Below, one piece after another: positions 27,401 to 42,400 of a stretch of DNA of 64,000 bases. The notes below the pieces were generated by a model, which saw nothing but the letters and a program-made list of their open reading frames with translations, searched no databases and was not told the DNA's origin. Both the position numbers and the translations under genes were made by a program. The stretch comes from Setophaga petechia (taxonomy: Eukaryota; Chordata; Aves; Passeriformes; Parulidae): NCBI GenBank assembly GCA_024362935.1, contig JANCRA010000025.1:13232936-13296935 (forward strand). Direction: 5' to 3'. Position 1 is the first letter of the stretch, and every line of letters begins with the position of its first letter.

Positions 27401-30400
27401 TGATATTTCAAACTCCTTAATGACTCCCCTTCCATTTTTCTGCCAACACTGTTCACTCTTCCATCTGTCCAGTCATATAAAGACAGAATTGTTGCCACTG
27501 GAGTTTCTAATTAGCTACCATAAGAAGCTATCAACAAAAAGCAGAATTTATATCTCAGTGGCTGTGCCCTGGCAAGCTATCATAGAAAGAAGCCTGGGGA
27601 AGGAGATGGTGTTTGAATTAGCTTTGAAAATTAGAAGGCAAGGAGTCTTTAACATGGCACCAGTCTTGCTATGAGTCATGGGAAGAAGTTTTGCTTTCTG
27701 TGGTCACTGGTGCTGGTTCCCTGTGGGTAACCAGCCCTCCTCACCCTGCCAGGGCTCAAAAAGGAAGAGAGTAACACTGAAGCTCCCTGAACAAGCTCCA
27801 TGCAGCCCAGCTGATGGACTCAGAACTGTAAGGGCAGCCTTGCAGGATATGCTGGTGCACAAAAAGGCACACAGGTAGTTTTCCAGCCTGGAAACATTAT
27901 CCTGAGGATTACACTGCTGCTGCTGGACCCAAATTCAGTGTTAGGGTAAGCTGGGTGAGTTATTAGCTCAGCTGTCCCTCTGCAGCCCTGTGTTAGCTGT
28001 TGCAGTCACATCTCTAAGAAAGCAAAAAGATGGAGCCAACATCCTCTGTGGAGGAGAGATGAAATGAGCTGGCAGCCACCCTGCAGACCCCACAAAGCTG
28101 CCTTCCTAAGGGTCCTTTGGGGAATCTCCCCAATCCAATGGAAGTGCTGCTGTAGGCAGGTCACTGTGATTTGCTGAGGGGAAGGAGGAGGGGGTGTGAG
28201 GCACCAGGAGAGAGCTCAGCACTGGAATGGAGGCAGACATACTGCAATGATGTTGACAAAGTCGTTTTCTCCCAGAGTATCCAAAATGGTGACGATGGTG
28301 TGCTTGGCAATGGTCATCCTCAGGCCCTTCATGCTGCCACTGACATCCACAATGATGACAATGTCCTTGGGAGAGGTGGCTGCTTGGATGTACCTGCACA
28401 ACAAAGAGCAGGAGCAAGCAGGGTGAGAGCCAGGGAGGAGGAATGCTGGGCATGCTGCTGTCACCCTGCCAGCCACAGCACCACGTGCACCATGGCCACA
28501 GCTGCCCCGCAGGAACAGGCTGGCCCCAGCACCTCACTCCCTGCACTGGAAGTGCTGAGCCTACTGCAGACATACACCCAAGAATTCTGAAACACACCAC
28601 AGTTCTGAAACTTAAATATCTCCACCACCTCCCAGCCACAGAAGTGTAATTTCCATGTGGCACATGGTAGAAGCCACAGGGAAAACTATTGCTGGCAGGG
28701 CTTCCCAACCTGCCATTAGCTTTATTTATGTACCCTCTTGTCACTGTTATATTTTCTGAAAAATCTCTTTACCCAGGATTTTCTCCTGAGAAGCCTCAGA
28801 GAAAAATGAAAACAATAATTATCTTATTTGCTTCTCCTGTGTTTTGCTGCTTTGGAATGTGGTTTGAAGATAGTTTATCCAACAGGTGATTGTTTCATTG
28901 GTTTCATGTGAACTGTTTTTACTTATTGGCCAATCAGGGGCCAAGCTGTGTTGGACTCTGAGGAGAGTCATAAGTTTTCAATAGTATTTTTTAGCCTTCT
29001 GTCTGTATCCTTTAGTATAGTTTTAGTATAGCATTCTTTAATATTATATAGATCATAAAATAATAAATTAGCCTTCTGAGAACATAGAGACAGATTCATC
29101 ATTCCTTCCAACAACAGGGGTCTCAGAAAACAACACACCCCCCATCTCTTGCAGGAGCACCACAGGACATTAATTACTGATCAGAAGCTCCCCAAGGCGT
29201 CACCTTGGAAAAGGAGGAGAGAAGGATGGAAGGTGCTTTGGCCAAGTTTCTCCAAAACTTACCAGCCACGGTTCCTGCAGTCAAAGGAGATGACTCCATT
29301 CTCATCTGGTAGCCACTTTATTCCTGAAGAGAGCAGCAAGAGGAGCAATCAGCACTCACAGCAGGCAGGCAGCTGCTCCCCAGGCACCTGCACTGCTGCT
29401 GCTCCCTGCTGAGACCTGGACACCCCACAGGGAGCACAGGAGGCTGGCCAGCCACAGCAGTGGCCATTCTGCAGAAATACAAGCAGAGCTGCTCGGACTT
29501 CGGCAGTTCTGAGTAAACTGTTTATTAAAAAATGTACCTAAGCATAGTCTGTTCAACTGAAAGCAACTGCTTGTATTTTGAGTTTTATCTCACTTTGATA
29601 TATTCTCAACAACAGACTTTTTTCTCCCAGAGGATGGAGGAGAGCATGAAAAAGCAGCAGCAGTGACTGGGATGCATCCCAGATTCCCTGCTACAGGCTC
29701 TGCTCACAGCCATCTCTGCTTTCACCTTCCCCAGCACGGGCCAGGGCACAGAACAAGGGCAGGCAGCCATCTGACCAAGTGGCACCAGGCAGGCTGCAGC
29801 TGCAGAGCATCTCCAGGGTTCCTGCAAGCACAGGACCTCCCTCCTGTGCCCTGACCTAATGTGCACTCACAGCTGGTGAGTGGATGACCAGGCAGGCTGG
29901 CCAGCTGCATCTGCCACGTGTGTCCTCAGAGAGGCTTTGGCCACCACTCAAACCCTCAGGGGAGCCCTGCTCTGGTGTTTTGAGAGCTTTTTGGAGGACC
30001 CCTGCCAGCAGACTCCTCTGGGATTGCATGAACAGTGTGCATGAGAGGGGCTGATTCTAATGGGAGAAAGGGGTTTATGCCTGCAGAATAATTCCTTCAG
30101 CCATATCAGCCCATTTTGCTCACTGCAAAATCCTGCCCTTCTTGGGGCTAGGATGGCCCCAGACTTCCCAGAGTGGATTCTTCCAAGGCACAGGCCCTGC
30201 TCTGCAAGATTTTTGTGTGACACTGAAAGAGCAAAGCCAATCTCTACTGTTTTACCTGGGTACAGCCTGAAGAATCCAGTGGAGCTGCCAAAGTACTGCC
30301 AGGTCAGTGTGGGATCCCTTTCAAAGTTGTCCACAAAAATAGGATTCAGGGCTTCTGACATGTAAACTCCATTGAGTATATCAGGGTCTGTGGGAGAGAA

Positions 30401-33400
30401 AACTGTGTTAAAAGAGGGGAGGACATCCACCATCTCTGATGGAGGAGAGGGATGGGAACCAAGGCAGCTTCAGGAGGAATACAATCTTTTCCAATGCTTT
30501 TACATTGATGCATCCTGTTCCCTGCCTACTCAAGTGAATCCTGGAGGCCAGGACACCACTGCCACTGCAGGTGATCTCAGCTTGGTCAGACACTATTAGC
30601 CCCATTACTCTTGCCTGCCCTTGGGCCCTACATCTGGTTGGAATAATGCTCCCAGAGACCCAGGGAGGCCATCACAGTGCTGAGCACAGCTGGCACAGCC
30701 TGCAGGCAGTGTTTAACTGCTGCCTGACAGGGGATGTGTGGCTCTTGAGAAGCAGTAGGCTGATGCATCACTGACAGCCTTTCTGCAAGGCCTGTCTAAA
30801 TTTATGCTGGGTGTAATTACCTAAGACATATGAGCCCTAGGATTTACACAGTTGCATTCTCTCTTTCTCTTTGAATCTTTCTTTTCTTCTTGGCCTGCCC
30901 TTTCCTTGACAGGCTGTCCTACCATACCCCCATCTCCTCAGAATAGTGAGAAACAACACTCACTTTTAACATTTGAAAGGTGTTGTCATTATATTGCAGG
31001 AGTTCCATATTGTTGTCTCCTTAGTGCAAGAGTTCCATACCTCCTTGATGTTTCTCATGGGCATCTCCTCTAAGCACTGACTCTTCCTTCTTCTCACAGC
31101 AGCCAAATGACTCCAGTTCCCCTCAACCAACCAACCCACTCTTTTATAGCACTCTTCTTATTGACTACAGCTGTGGCCTGTTAAAGTCAGGCCTGCTCCT
31201 AATCTTTAATAATTAACCCAGCTGCAAGTCTTTAGGGGGTAAGTTTACTTTCTGTACTACCTTTATTTACTTATATTCCATCCCCCTAAAGAAAGGTTTA
31301 TTAAACCTTAACAAAGTACAACAAAGGACTGAACAAGGAAAACATGACAGCACTGGGAGCATGGACCACCACGTGCTCACCCAAAAAATGGCTCCTCCAC
31401 CTTTTATACCTTTGGTGTTGCATCAATTAACCCTGGCCCCTACCAAAGTCCATCAGCTCTTCCTTGCCATCCATTGGTGGGGATTGAGAGGAACGATGGA
31501 TTTGTCTTTACAAACAAGCTGTGGGTCTGCTGGTAGATAACACCAGCACTGAGAGATAAAAGAAATAATGGGAAGGATTCCACTGATTGATGAATGGAAA
31601 AAGATAATTGCCTTTATAAATAAACTGTAGGTTTGCTGATAAATGAAATTGGATATTGAAAGATGAAAGAAGCAGTGGGGAAAAACTCCAAATTCCAAAA
31701 TAATTTAAATTAAAAGGGAGGGTTACACATTAGAGGGAAATCTTTGGTATCAGGCATTCCAGGAAGTCTGTGCCTCTCAAGTACCTCAGCCAATGGGGAA
31801 AGAGAGAAGGGAAATGCAGCTGGGAAATTGGGACAAAAAGGAGGCTGCATCCTCCAAACATTTGAGAACCCTCAGGTGGATGCCCCATGGCCCCTCCCTT
31901 TATTCAAATAAAGTAAAAGGACTCCTCTGTCTCCTTCTCAGACATAAACGTCTGATGTTTGTGGATCAATTTTCCTGACAAGATCACTTTCTGTAACTTG
32001 ATTGGAGGTGAGGTGTTGCCATGCCACACCTCCAGTAACGAGCCTGCCCTCCTCCCAAATGCCCTGGCTACCAAGGTGGGGAGAACATATCACAATAGCA
32101 TAACTGTACATCAGCAAAACTTCTCATACTGTCCTAGGTTGGAAATAGGGGTATTCTGTTCCTATCTGTGGGAGGTGGGGCAGTTATCTTCTGTCCATTG
32201 GGCAGTTTTCTTTATCTCTTCCACAACCCATCCTCCCTCCAGGAGATCTCCTCTGTTCATGGCCAGTGAGTGTCCCTGCATGGCGGATAAAATTCCATCA
32301 TCCCATGGGGAGATGCTCTGCCCAGGGGGAGGAAATCATGGGAGAAATAGAACTGTCTCTACTGTGTCTTTAAAACCAGCAGTTGTGAGCACAGTCACCA
32401 GTGAGATTCCTGACAACTAAAGGCTGTGATAGAGCCAACCCTTCATCCTGAGTGACAATTGCCAAAAATCTCCTCTCAGTTTGTCTCACAGCACCTCTGA
32501 TTGGGTAGAGGAGCTGTAGGAGAATACACTGTCTGCCTGAGATGGAGGCCTGTCCACCATGAGAGGTTTTCCAAGAGCAGATTGTACCTAAGCCCTGTCA
32601 CAGTGACAGCACAGACACACCTGTCCCTTAGGACAGCACCTTTCCAACCCTGCCATTTTTCCCCCTCTGTCAGTTATTTTTCTATTCCATTCTTGTTTCC
32701 AGTATTGCTGCTGATAATTCCCACACCAACCTAGCAGCAGTGAGAAGATAGAGGCCATTACCTTTATTGTAGACATTGGTGGGCAGCTGGATATCACTGT
32801 AGGTTGTGTTCACCAGCAGGTTATTGAAATGCTCATTTGGCTCCAGAATGAATTCATCCCCAAGCTCCACGTAATTGTCATTTTCATCCTTATCATTAAT
32901 CAGGAGAGAGTTGTAGTAATCAAACTGTTGATGAAGACAATAGAAAAAAGACAAAGAGAGAATAGGACAGGCTATTACCAGCACTGTTTAAAACAAACAG
33001 GGGACATATGGAGAATCAGGGCTTCAAAGAGGATCAAAATGAGCCACAAACAAGCTATTACCAACTGGAAGTGTCAAACTGCCCAAATGATGGTTTCTGG
33101 CCATTTTTGTTGTTGTATGCCCATTTGACTGAAAGCACTGTCAATGCCAGGAGCATTGCTTAAGAGCCACAGAAGAGCACAGGGGCAGGGTGGCTGCCTC
33201 CAGTGGCCCCTCAGATGTATTTAGGGGATTAGCTGGAAAGGTGAAGTGTCTTACAGGGTCTGGCTCGCAGGTTTAGCACAGGACACAGCAGGGCTGACCT
33301 CACCCAGCCTGTCCCTTACTGAGTTCATGCTGGACATCCAGCTGGGATTATCCCCTCATTCTGGCACTCCAAGCAGCAGGCACTCATTGAGAGCAAAGCA

Positions 33401-36400
33401 TCAAGCAGAAGGTGCTCAAAGACAATGCAGTGTCCCCCCCCACCCGTGAAGGTCACTGGGGATTTACCATCTACAGTCACTTCAGTACATCCAGGGCATT
33501 CTTTGTCCTTGGATAACCTATGTTTTTAAGATGCTTTTGCTGACTTTATCTGAGCCAAGGGTTATGTAAGGATTAGTGTTCAAGCACTAGCAGCACCCAG
33601 AGGGTGCAAATGGGAGGGTGCAAATACAGTCATGTACCTCAGCTCACCCATGCCCCTTACTGTGAATGCAGCTGACCCAACTAACATGGCTAATGGGACT
33701 CTTTAAAAAAAAGGAAAAATAAAAAGTGAGATGAAATTAGTAACTAGCTTGATTTCAAGGAGTGTTTTCACTTTTCCCAGCACTGAGACATGTACTTGCA
33801 GGGGGAGCCTGTCCTTCTGCTCAGCTGCCTGTAATTGGACTGTATATAGAGAATTTCCTTCCACAGCCTTTTCATTCCAGCTCCCCTCACCAGCAATAAT
33901 CCCACAGCTTGGCCACAACAAACAGTTATTAACAGAAATCCAATTATCCAAATTGATTGGACAGCACCAAACTTTCACCTTAAGGGAAGTCCTGACAAGC
34001 GGGTGTTTGTCTGGTACAGAAAAGATGATGGGAGCTGTTAAGAAAGATGGTGAGAAACTCAGTTCATTTGGATTAAGGTTTGCTGTGGGTATTTGTAACA
34101 GCATCCTCCTCATTGTTCATTCACACTCAATTTTTAGCTCATTTTCCAGTCAAGTAACCCACAAAGTGCCAGCTAATTTGCACTAAAACATCACATAATG
34201 ACAGTGCTGGCCAGTGCAGTAACAGTAATGCCAATAATATCACACAGCCCAATGTTTTCCCAAATCCTTCTCCTCCCAGAGCCACAGGGACAAATCTTTT
34301 TGGTGTTCCTAGGTTTGGAATCTGCCAAGCAGCAGTCTCTGAGTGTCCTGCAGACAAGGCAATTCCTAAGCCCAGGAACCTGGTGGGGTGGGTTCCTGGC
34401 TGTGCCCTGAGGACGTGTGCCACGTTTGTCACTGACCAGGACAAACTCACCTCCAGCGAGGAGTTGTACTCATGGTTCAGATCTGCATCTTCTGCTGCTT
34501 CCACCAGCCTCTAAAGCAAGCACACAGAGAGGAAGGTGAGTGGGTGCTGTGGCAAAGCCCTCCAGAAGTTCTTCCAGCTGTATCAGCGATTGCCTCCTTC
34601 ACCACAACCACGTCTGGGGTTATAATCTTCCCTCTTTCCCTCCTCTCCTGCTGACCTGCCACTCTGTGCTACAATTTTACAGCTTGGAAGGTACATTATT
34701 TGCAGGTATTTATTGCCAAGTGTATTCACACCTACTTACTCCAGAGTCCCTGCTAAACCCCAGAGCAATTTTAGATATCACAGGACATATACAAACAGAA
34801 ACAGGTCCATTTGGAAAAACAACAGACAGATTTAATTTCATTTTCCATGAGCCCTTCCAAAAAGCCATGGGAAAGGCATTTCAGCCCCAGCTTGATGTCA
34901 GTATCTCATCAAAGGAAAAGGCCTTGTGGGAGTCTCAGTCTGGTATTGTTACTGAGACAAAGACCATGACTGGATTTTGTAAAGGGCTCAGCGATGCTGT
35001 GGCCATTTATAAGCTCTTACCATTTATGGAAGGCAATAAAATCAGCCAGTTTTCTCCAGTATGATGCTTCAGGGCACTAATTCTCAATTGGTACAGACTG
35101 GGAAGGGATCCAACTAAACACGTACATGTTTTCAAGGTTGCACAATCAGCAACAGTCTCAGCAAAACTACATTTTGCTCCTTCACAAAGGATAAGGCAAT
35201 CCAAACACTGGAGAAGTCTGGCTAAGAATTTAATGTTATTGGCCAAAGCTCTGGGACTAAATATGCCCACATTTCACTTGGAGATTCAAATGATGTGTTT
35301 CTGGATGACTTTTCCACATTAGAAGCCTTAAACAGTCAAGGCTCTGTGACTACAAAAATATGCTTTTCATAGTAGGTAAATACACAGGAATATGATAAAT
35401 CCTTAGATGCAGGAAGCAAGGGGGGCCAGAACGATTACCTGCTCTGATCTCCCACACTGCAACAGCTACAGACCCTTTGCCACCTCCTCCACACTTCCCC
35501 ATGTACACAGCTGGAAATCCAAGCACCTTCCTTGCAGCCTGTGCTCAGGAGGTGCAGAAATTCCCCTTGAGCCACACACACAGCTGAAACAAGCCCCTAG
35601 TCTTCAGCAGCCAGAGTGCATTATGGAAAGATGAACTGGATTTTTCACTTCTGAGAGGCTTTCTTCTCCCCCTTTTTAAACAGCTTGTCTCCTAAAAGAG
35701 TGCTCGTTCCCTCATATTTATTCCTAGACTTTGTTTTTGTCTTATTTTCTAATTTGAGCCGAGGGAGAAGCCAGCATCCCCTTGTCTGAACGCCCACATC
35801 CTCCCACCAGTGTCTGCTTAAAGCTCAGCGTGAGCAGCCAGCTGCACCAGCAGGCTCCTGCCTGGGCAGGGAAGTCCTCACACAACCCCTGCACCCACAC
35901 ACTGCTGGTGCAGGCAGAGTCCTGTGCCTGCTGCTCCAGGGCTGGCAGGACACAAAAATTCCCTCCCAAAGCCCCAAAGGCAGTGGTCATACCTCAACAG
36001 CTTCCACCTTCCTGCGGAGCATGCTCTCCATCTGCTCCGAGAACTTCTTCACCAGCTCCAAGCCATCCACCTCCTTGATCTTCAGGGTTGGCTCCACATC
36101 TTTGTACTTCTACCCAAGGGACGGAAGAAAATCCTGCTGAGCAGGAGGTTCTTAAGGAGAGGGATGAATCTATCATTGCTAGCTGGGTATTGTCCTTGTG
36201 TTGAAACAACTGCTCTGATTTTATCACCTTCCATCTTTGCCTTTCCCCCTTTTCCATCTGCAGATTTGAGGCCATAACTCAAAGCACTCTGACCAAGTAA
36301 AAACAACTGATCCAACTGTGAGCTTGTGGCTGTTGAAAGGAGCAATGCACCTGAAGCTATGAGTGCCTACAAACTGGAGAGAAGCAGAAGGCCAATTTTT

Positions 36401-39400
36401 GAAAACCCAAACCATGCACTGACATCCACAGCAGCTTTATACACATCACACACTTCCAGGTCACTCAAGGCAGAGGGAAGAGCAAGGGAATGGAGCTATG
36501 TGCTGTCATTGCAGCTTGTCCTATGTCACATGTGCTCTGGGGCACTGCTGGGGAGATGTCCTGGCAGTGCAGGGGCTGTCCTGCCCCAGACCCACCCCAT
36601 CTGTGAGGGAACTTGCCAGGTCTCCAGCAAGAAAGGTCTAACTCATTGCTTACAGGGGAGACTGCCAAGGAAAGCTGAGACAGACAGGGATGATGACACT
36701 TATTGGGCACCCAGGAGAATAATTTAGGCCAAGAGCACCACAGAGGCAATTCCCAAAACCTTGGAATTATGAGCATGGCTACTTGCTGCTGCCTCCATGG
36801 GGAGAGGTGCTGTAATGAGGGGGATCTAGATCTGACAGCATTAGAGATAACCAGTTTATTCTCATCACGTTTCATATAACCTAGGAATTAAAAAACCCAA
36901 GAGTACATCTAAACTGTAAGCATAATCTGCCTCCTTAAATCTGTTCTTTTAAGACTGGCTAAAATGGTCTTTATTTCTCCTTTCCAAAAAATCCCACTGC
37001 TAACAGAGATAGCCAGAAGGAAAGATTAATGAAACCTGGAAAAGGACACAGGACAATTAACTTATTTCAGAAAAGACAGAGCCTTATCTCCTGAGCAATC
37101 TGGAAACACAAAGGCAACCAATTGCAATTCCCTGGTCCCTCATCATCAGTTTTGTCTGCGGTGTGTACAGCCCCCCCTCCATCCTCACGTTGTGTTAGCA
37201 TCACAGCAGCAATCTCAGCCGAAAAAAATGAGGTGGTGAAAAGGGCACAGAGATGGCAGGGGCTCTAGTGACACTTTTGAATTAGAGGGAAGCAGCAGAG
37301 AAAGGACTTTGCATGTCTTTAGGGTGAGCCAGTGGAGTCCCTTTTGTTCAAGAAGCTCCTTGACCATGCAGGAGGGCAGCTGGGCACAGGCAGAGGAAGG
37401 AGTGCCTCGAGGATGGGGCAGGCTGAGGAGGTCAGACAGAAATAGCAGCAGCATCCAGCCCACAGCAGGCATGGCAGGGAGGCTGCTTGCTCTGTCTGGC
37501 ATGATTAACAGCAAGGGTTTTACTGGATTAAAAATGCCAGGCCTCCCATCCCCTCTGCTGGGGAGCTGGGACAGGCAGGGGAAGCAGGAAGAAGAGGAGG
37601 GATTGAGGAGGAAGGTCGGGGTAACCACGCTGCCAGAAGAGAAATGTGCAGCCACAACCCCTGACCGTGGTGCCTGGCTGGTGAGAGACTGCAGCACACA
37701 CCCAGCTGGGGTCTGTCCCTTCAGCTCTGTGTCACAGCCCTGCCAGCAGAGCAGTGATTTCTGCCAGGCTGGGCTTTAATCAGGCCCTGCTGGGGGAGCA
37801 GGGTAATCTCTCCTCACCAAGGGGGGGACACACCAGCACAGGCAAGCAGGCACTTCACAAAGTGACCTGCCACCAGTTACCTTGTACCACAGCCTCAGGG
37901 TACAGGGCTTTTCCCTCTCTCTGTTGATTTTTTTAATGTGCTTTTGACATGCTTACAAGCAGACATTACTGGGGTAAAAGTAATAATGAGAAATCAAAAG
38001 CAGTCTGCTCCTGGCATGCACTCAGCCCTGAGATCCAGCTAGAGATGAGAAGAAAAAAAAACCCCAACACAAAAAAAACCACCCAACTTTCTGCAAAGTC
38101 CCAGTTTGCTAAGGAATACACCAGGTTTGAGCTCAAATCCTATTTGAGCTTTTTCCCTACAAATGAACCAGCAAAGCACTACATGCCTGTATTCCTGCCA
38201 TGGAAATTTCTGCCTATTGATGGCTATTCATCCAAGATTTTCTAATGGTGGGCAACAGAGCTGTGATTTCAATCCTGTCACCAGACACTGTGGCTGGAAG
38301 TCAGCTCAGGTGCATGTATTAGCCAGGATCATCCTGTACAACCTGTGCTTGGGGTTCAGGCCATCAGATCATTTTAAGTTACAGAACAGGAGTCAGGCTT
38401 GGGAGAACTGGCTGAAATGATCTGATGTTTGAAAAGAGGCCAAAAAGTTAGCTCAGCTCTAACAGAAAACCTTTTCTTATTCATCTAGCACTTAGCATTC
38501 TCCTAAAACAGCAGGAGCAATTCATTAAGATTCCCCTTCTGCCGTGACGGGGGTGGTGATTTAAAAGTAGAATATCCAGAATTCAGTATCCTAAGTTTTA
38601 TCTGTGAACAGAGATATGTCACCAAGTATATATTCTTGTTCCCACCTCCATAAAATCCAGCCTATTGAAATACACAGTGCTGCATTACTCACTGCTAGTG
38701 GAACTAAATTAAGAGTGTGAAAGACATTCCTTTCATCTTCACCCAGGAAAATGTCTTGATTGAACTTCTCAAGTTTGTCTGTTCTTTGCCATGTTTTTTG
38801 GGCTTTCTAATAACACCAAGGCAAAGCTCTGGTGCAGGGCAAAAGCCTGTCCTTGGGGATTCAAGGGATGTCTGCTAGCTCACCAAGTCTCTGGGAATGA
38901 CACAGCCTGGTAGGAAGTCAACTACTTGAGTTTGCAACATGATTTTAGGGTTCTTCTGGAGGAAGCAAACAAACAAAAGTCCAAACAAAACCAAGCAAAC
39001 TGAAAACCACAAAAGAAAGTTTATGCCAAGTATTAAAGACAAGGTTTACATCAAAGCATTCAGTAATTGAAAAATTATGACTCTCACAGCAACAGTAAGC
39101 TGGTTACTTCAAAACCATTAGGCATGAGGGAGACATGAAATAAGATACAAACTGAGATGACAGCACCTTCTGTATTTCCTCAGAGACAAAATGCCTGTTG
39201 ACTCAGACAAGTACTGAGAAAAGAATCACTTGGACCTCTGCATTGTGCTTCCCATCCTTCTGCTGGTCTGGGCACAACCATGCATGCAGAGAAATATTTG
39301 ATGTGAAACAGGTAACAGCCCAAAAAAGAGAAACAGAGCAGGTAAATTCATGTGTTTAATTTCTAGACTTTGGTGTGTTTGTCTCCCCAGGCCTAACATG

Positions 39401-42400
39401 CCAATGAGATAATCTGCATAAAGTTATTTAGGATCTGCCAGGATGCATGAAAATGATATTTATTAGTAAAAGATCTGTCTGCATCCACTTGTAGTGCTGG
39501 AGGTGCCAGAGATGCAGTGGGAGCCCTCTTGGGATGGTCCCTGTTTGAGATAAATTGTGAGGAATTCCTACCTAAAGAAAAGGAGGTTGAAGAAGGACTG
39601 AAGTGAGTGCTGGCTGCTTCTCCCCTATTCCCTTATTTCCTAGGGAAACAACAGGAGATGAAAAAGCTCAAGAAGTGGAGTTGAAAGATAAACTTGAGCT
39701 GCTTAAACTGCTTCAGTTGAGTTAGGGCAGAACACAACACCACTTGAATTTAGGAGATGATTCTTTGCTGGAGTGTTTACAGAGCAAGGCTGGATCAAGC
39801 TCATCTGTACCCCCTGCTCAAAGTGACATTTTCCTTCTGAGTCACAGACACTGGGAGCTATGGCTCAGGGACCCCAGGGGACAACAGGCAATGCAGAAGC
39901 ATCATCACAACTGCTAAAAGCCCAACTTTTGCCAGCATCCACAGCCTGCTGCAGCTGCCTCACAGTTAGTGCAAGTACCTTTATCAGGGCTGACAGCTTT
40001 TTATTGCAGGGGGACTCTTTCCTCCCAAGAAGAGCTGATGATCAGCACAGACCTCAGTGATGGATGCTGAAAGCCTGTCCTGGTCAAACCTAGCAAAGTG
40101 AGTGCTGCAGGATTTGACCCCTTACTCCAGGCAAAAAGCAGCACTCTGGGGACAGGGAAACAGGGCTTAGCAGTGAGGCAAGGAATGTGATACCCAAATC
40201 CTGTGTTGTGCATGGGATGTGGCCATAATTGACAATGGTAATATGAGGACAGAAGTCAGACACCTAGAAGGCCTAAGGGGCAACTCATGGCTTGTGTCAG
40301 AGAATCAGAGAAAGAGTAAAGAAAAAAGAACTGGATGGCCACAGAGTGCAGTGTGCATTCCTCTGGATGCAGCCAGCAGGCACCAGTTCCCCAGAGCAGC
40401 ACTTGGGAGGTGCAGGGCAGAGATGCCCAGGTCTGAAAGAGGAGCAGCCATTCACCACTGACTTAAGGGAGCTGCTCTGCAGCTGCCAAAGGGACCATTT
40501 GTTTAAAGCCCCTGGAGCCACACCCTTGAATGCTGCTGGAGAGTTTAGTGCAGTAGTGCCTGTTTGGTGAACAGGCCAAGCAAAGCTCTGCCCCCCTGGC
40601 TTCCAGGGCACCTGCCTGATGCAGAGTCTTAAGGGCAAAATGCAAAGAATTGATAAACAACTGGCTGAATACAGATGAGAAAGCAAAAAAATATTAGTGT
40701 TAGCTGGAGAGATGCAGGAGGGGATGATGGGGTGAGTGATGAGTAGCAGAGAGACTTAGGAAAGGAGGAATGAAGGGTCAGCATGGGAGAGCAGGAAGTG
40801 ATCATCAGAGGGAAATATGAGGAGTGCTGTTTAAAAGTATTTTTACAAAAAGTGATACAATTAAGGTGGTGCTCAGCAATGGCTGGTGAAAGCAGGGAAG
40901 GCACTGAATGGATCTCCCTCTCCATTCATGGAGAATGGCCACAGGGCATCACTCTGGGCTCAGGGACAGGGAGCCCCATGGTTTAAAAGCAGCTGCACAC
41001 CAGTGCCTTATTCTCCACCCTGGGGGAAACCTTGGGAGGCACAGGGGAGCTGACACAAAGCAAAGGGAACCCTCACAGGTTTTGCCTACCTTCTGCAACA
41101 GGAGAGAGCCTGAATACTTAGTCACAATGGAGTACAGCTCCCCACCGAAGGCATCTGCCCAGGACTTCACCCTAAAAAAGGCCAAAAGAAGGAAAACCTG
41201 TGTTAATAATTCCAAATCTGCAGAGCTAGTTAGACTGCAGAGTTTTCTTCAGACAGGTAAAGCTCCATCATCCTGAGTACAAGCCTCTGTATTTCTGTAA
41301 GCCACTCTCCAACAGTGGCAATATTTTGTCCCCAGACTCCAGCCAGACAAGCAGCAAGGCAGGAGACAGGGCTGCTCTGGGAAATTCCACCCAGAAGGTT
41401 GGTGAGCAGGGAGAAACACCAAGTTCTGCTGGTCTCAGTCACTGTGCTTGGCCTTGAACTTGTCCCACCTAACTTTAGACATAGAAATTTGGTCTTAGAT
41501 AGGATCTGAGCTCCTTCTGTTGCAAGCAAAGGGAAATAAATTGCTTTCTGCAGACACCTATTCATCTCTCCTGACAGGCCCTGGGGTGAAGGGCTAGACA
41601 CTCAGTGCCAAATCTGCTGAAGAGAAATAAGTGTCAGGACTTAGAGAAGGTGCCATGATTCACCCCTTGGATTCAGCTCCTCCAGCAGAGCAGGCCAGAG
41701 ACTGATGAGCCAGACAAATTCTCTGCTCTCACTGCTGGTGCTGCTGCTCAATAATGCCACAGCTGATTATGCACATTGTCACTGTAAGGCACCCCACACT
41801 TGTGCCATCCTGGAAATAATGGATGGCAGTGATCCCACATGGGGAACATTCACATGTTGAGGAGCAGACTGAACATCCAAATCAAAATAGATGGCTCCCA
41901 AAATTGACAGAGCACTTCATCAGCACTTCCACCAGCTATGTTAGGCAGCTCCCTCAACAAGGATTCACTTAAGAGAGATTTATTTAATGCAATGAGTGGC
42001 CTTCTCCACTTACACTTATTTATGATAAGTGCAGAGTCTTACCTACAGCTTCCAGGGGAGCTCTTTGAGCCCCAGGCAGGCTTTAACCCCAGGGCCTGAT
42101 TTCCAGTGCACTGCAGCACCAATAACACAGCAACACAGAGATGAGCTCAGGAGTAAATCCAGCACAGCAATGGTGGAATAACCACAAGAGCTCACTTCTA
42201 CCTAGGAAAGCCTGCTTAGCCTCCCCTCTTGCACACAGGAACACACAGGCTTTTTTAAACACATAGGGGATGATTTGGAGCAAACACAAAGCTTAGCTCT
42301 GCACCTCTCTCCACTGCTATAAAAAAGGCATGAGAGAGTGGGTGCCTTTTTAAATCAATCCTTAATTGGCAATGAGGCATTCATATTTAACCACTCAGTG

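Larger units (their letters stand above)
30388..32761 (-). other. CACNA2D4 intron 5
   Basis: A 2.4-kb intron, over half of which looks like nested LTR-derived sequence (30.9-32.4 kb). Confidence 0.8.
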
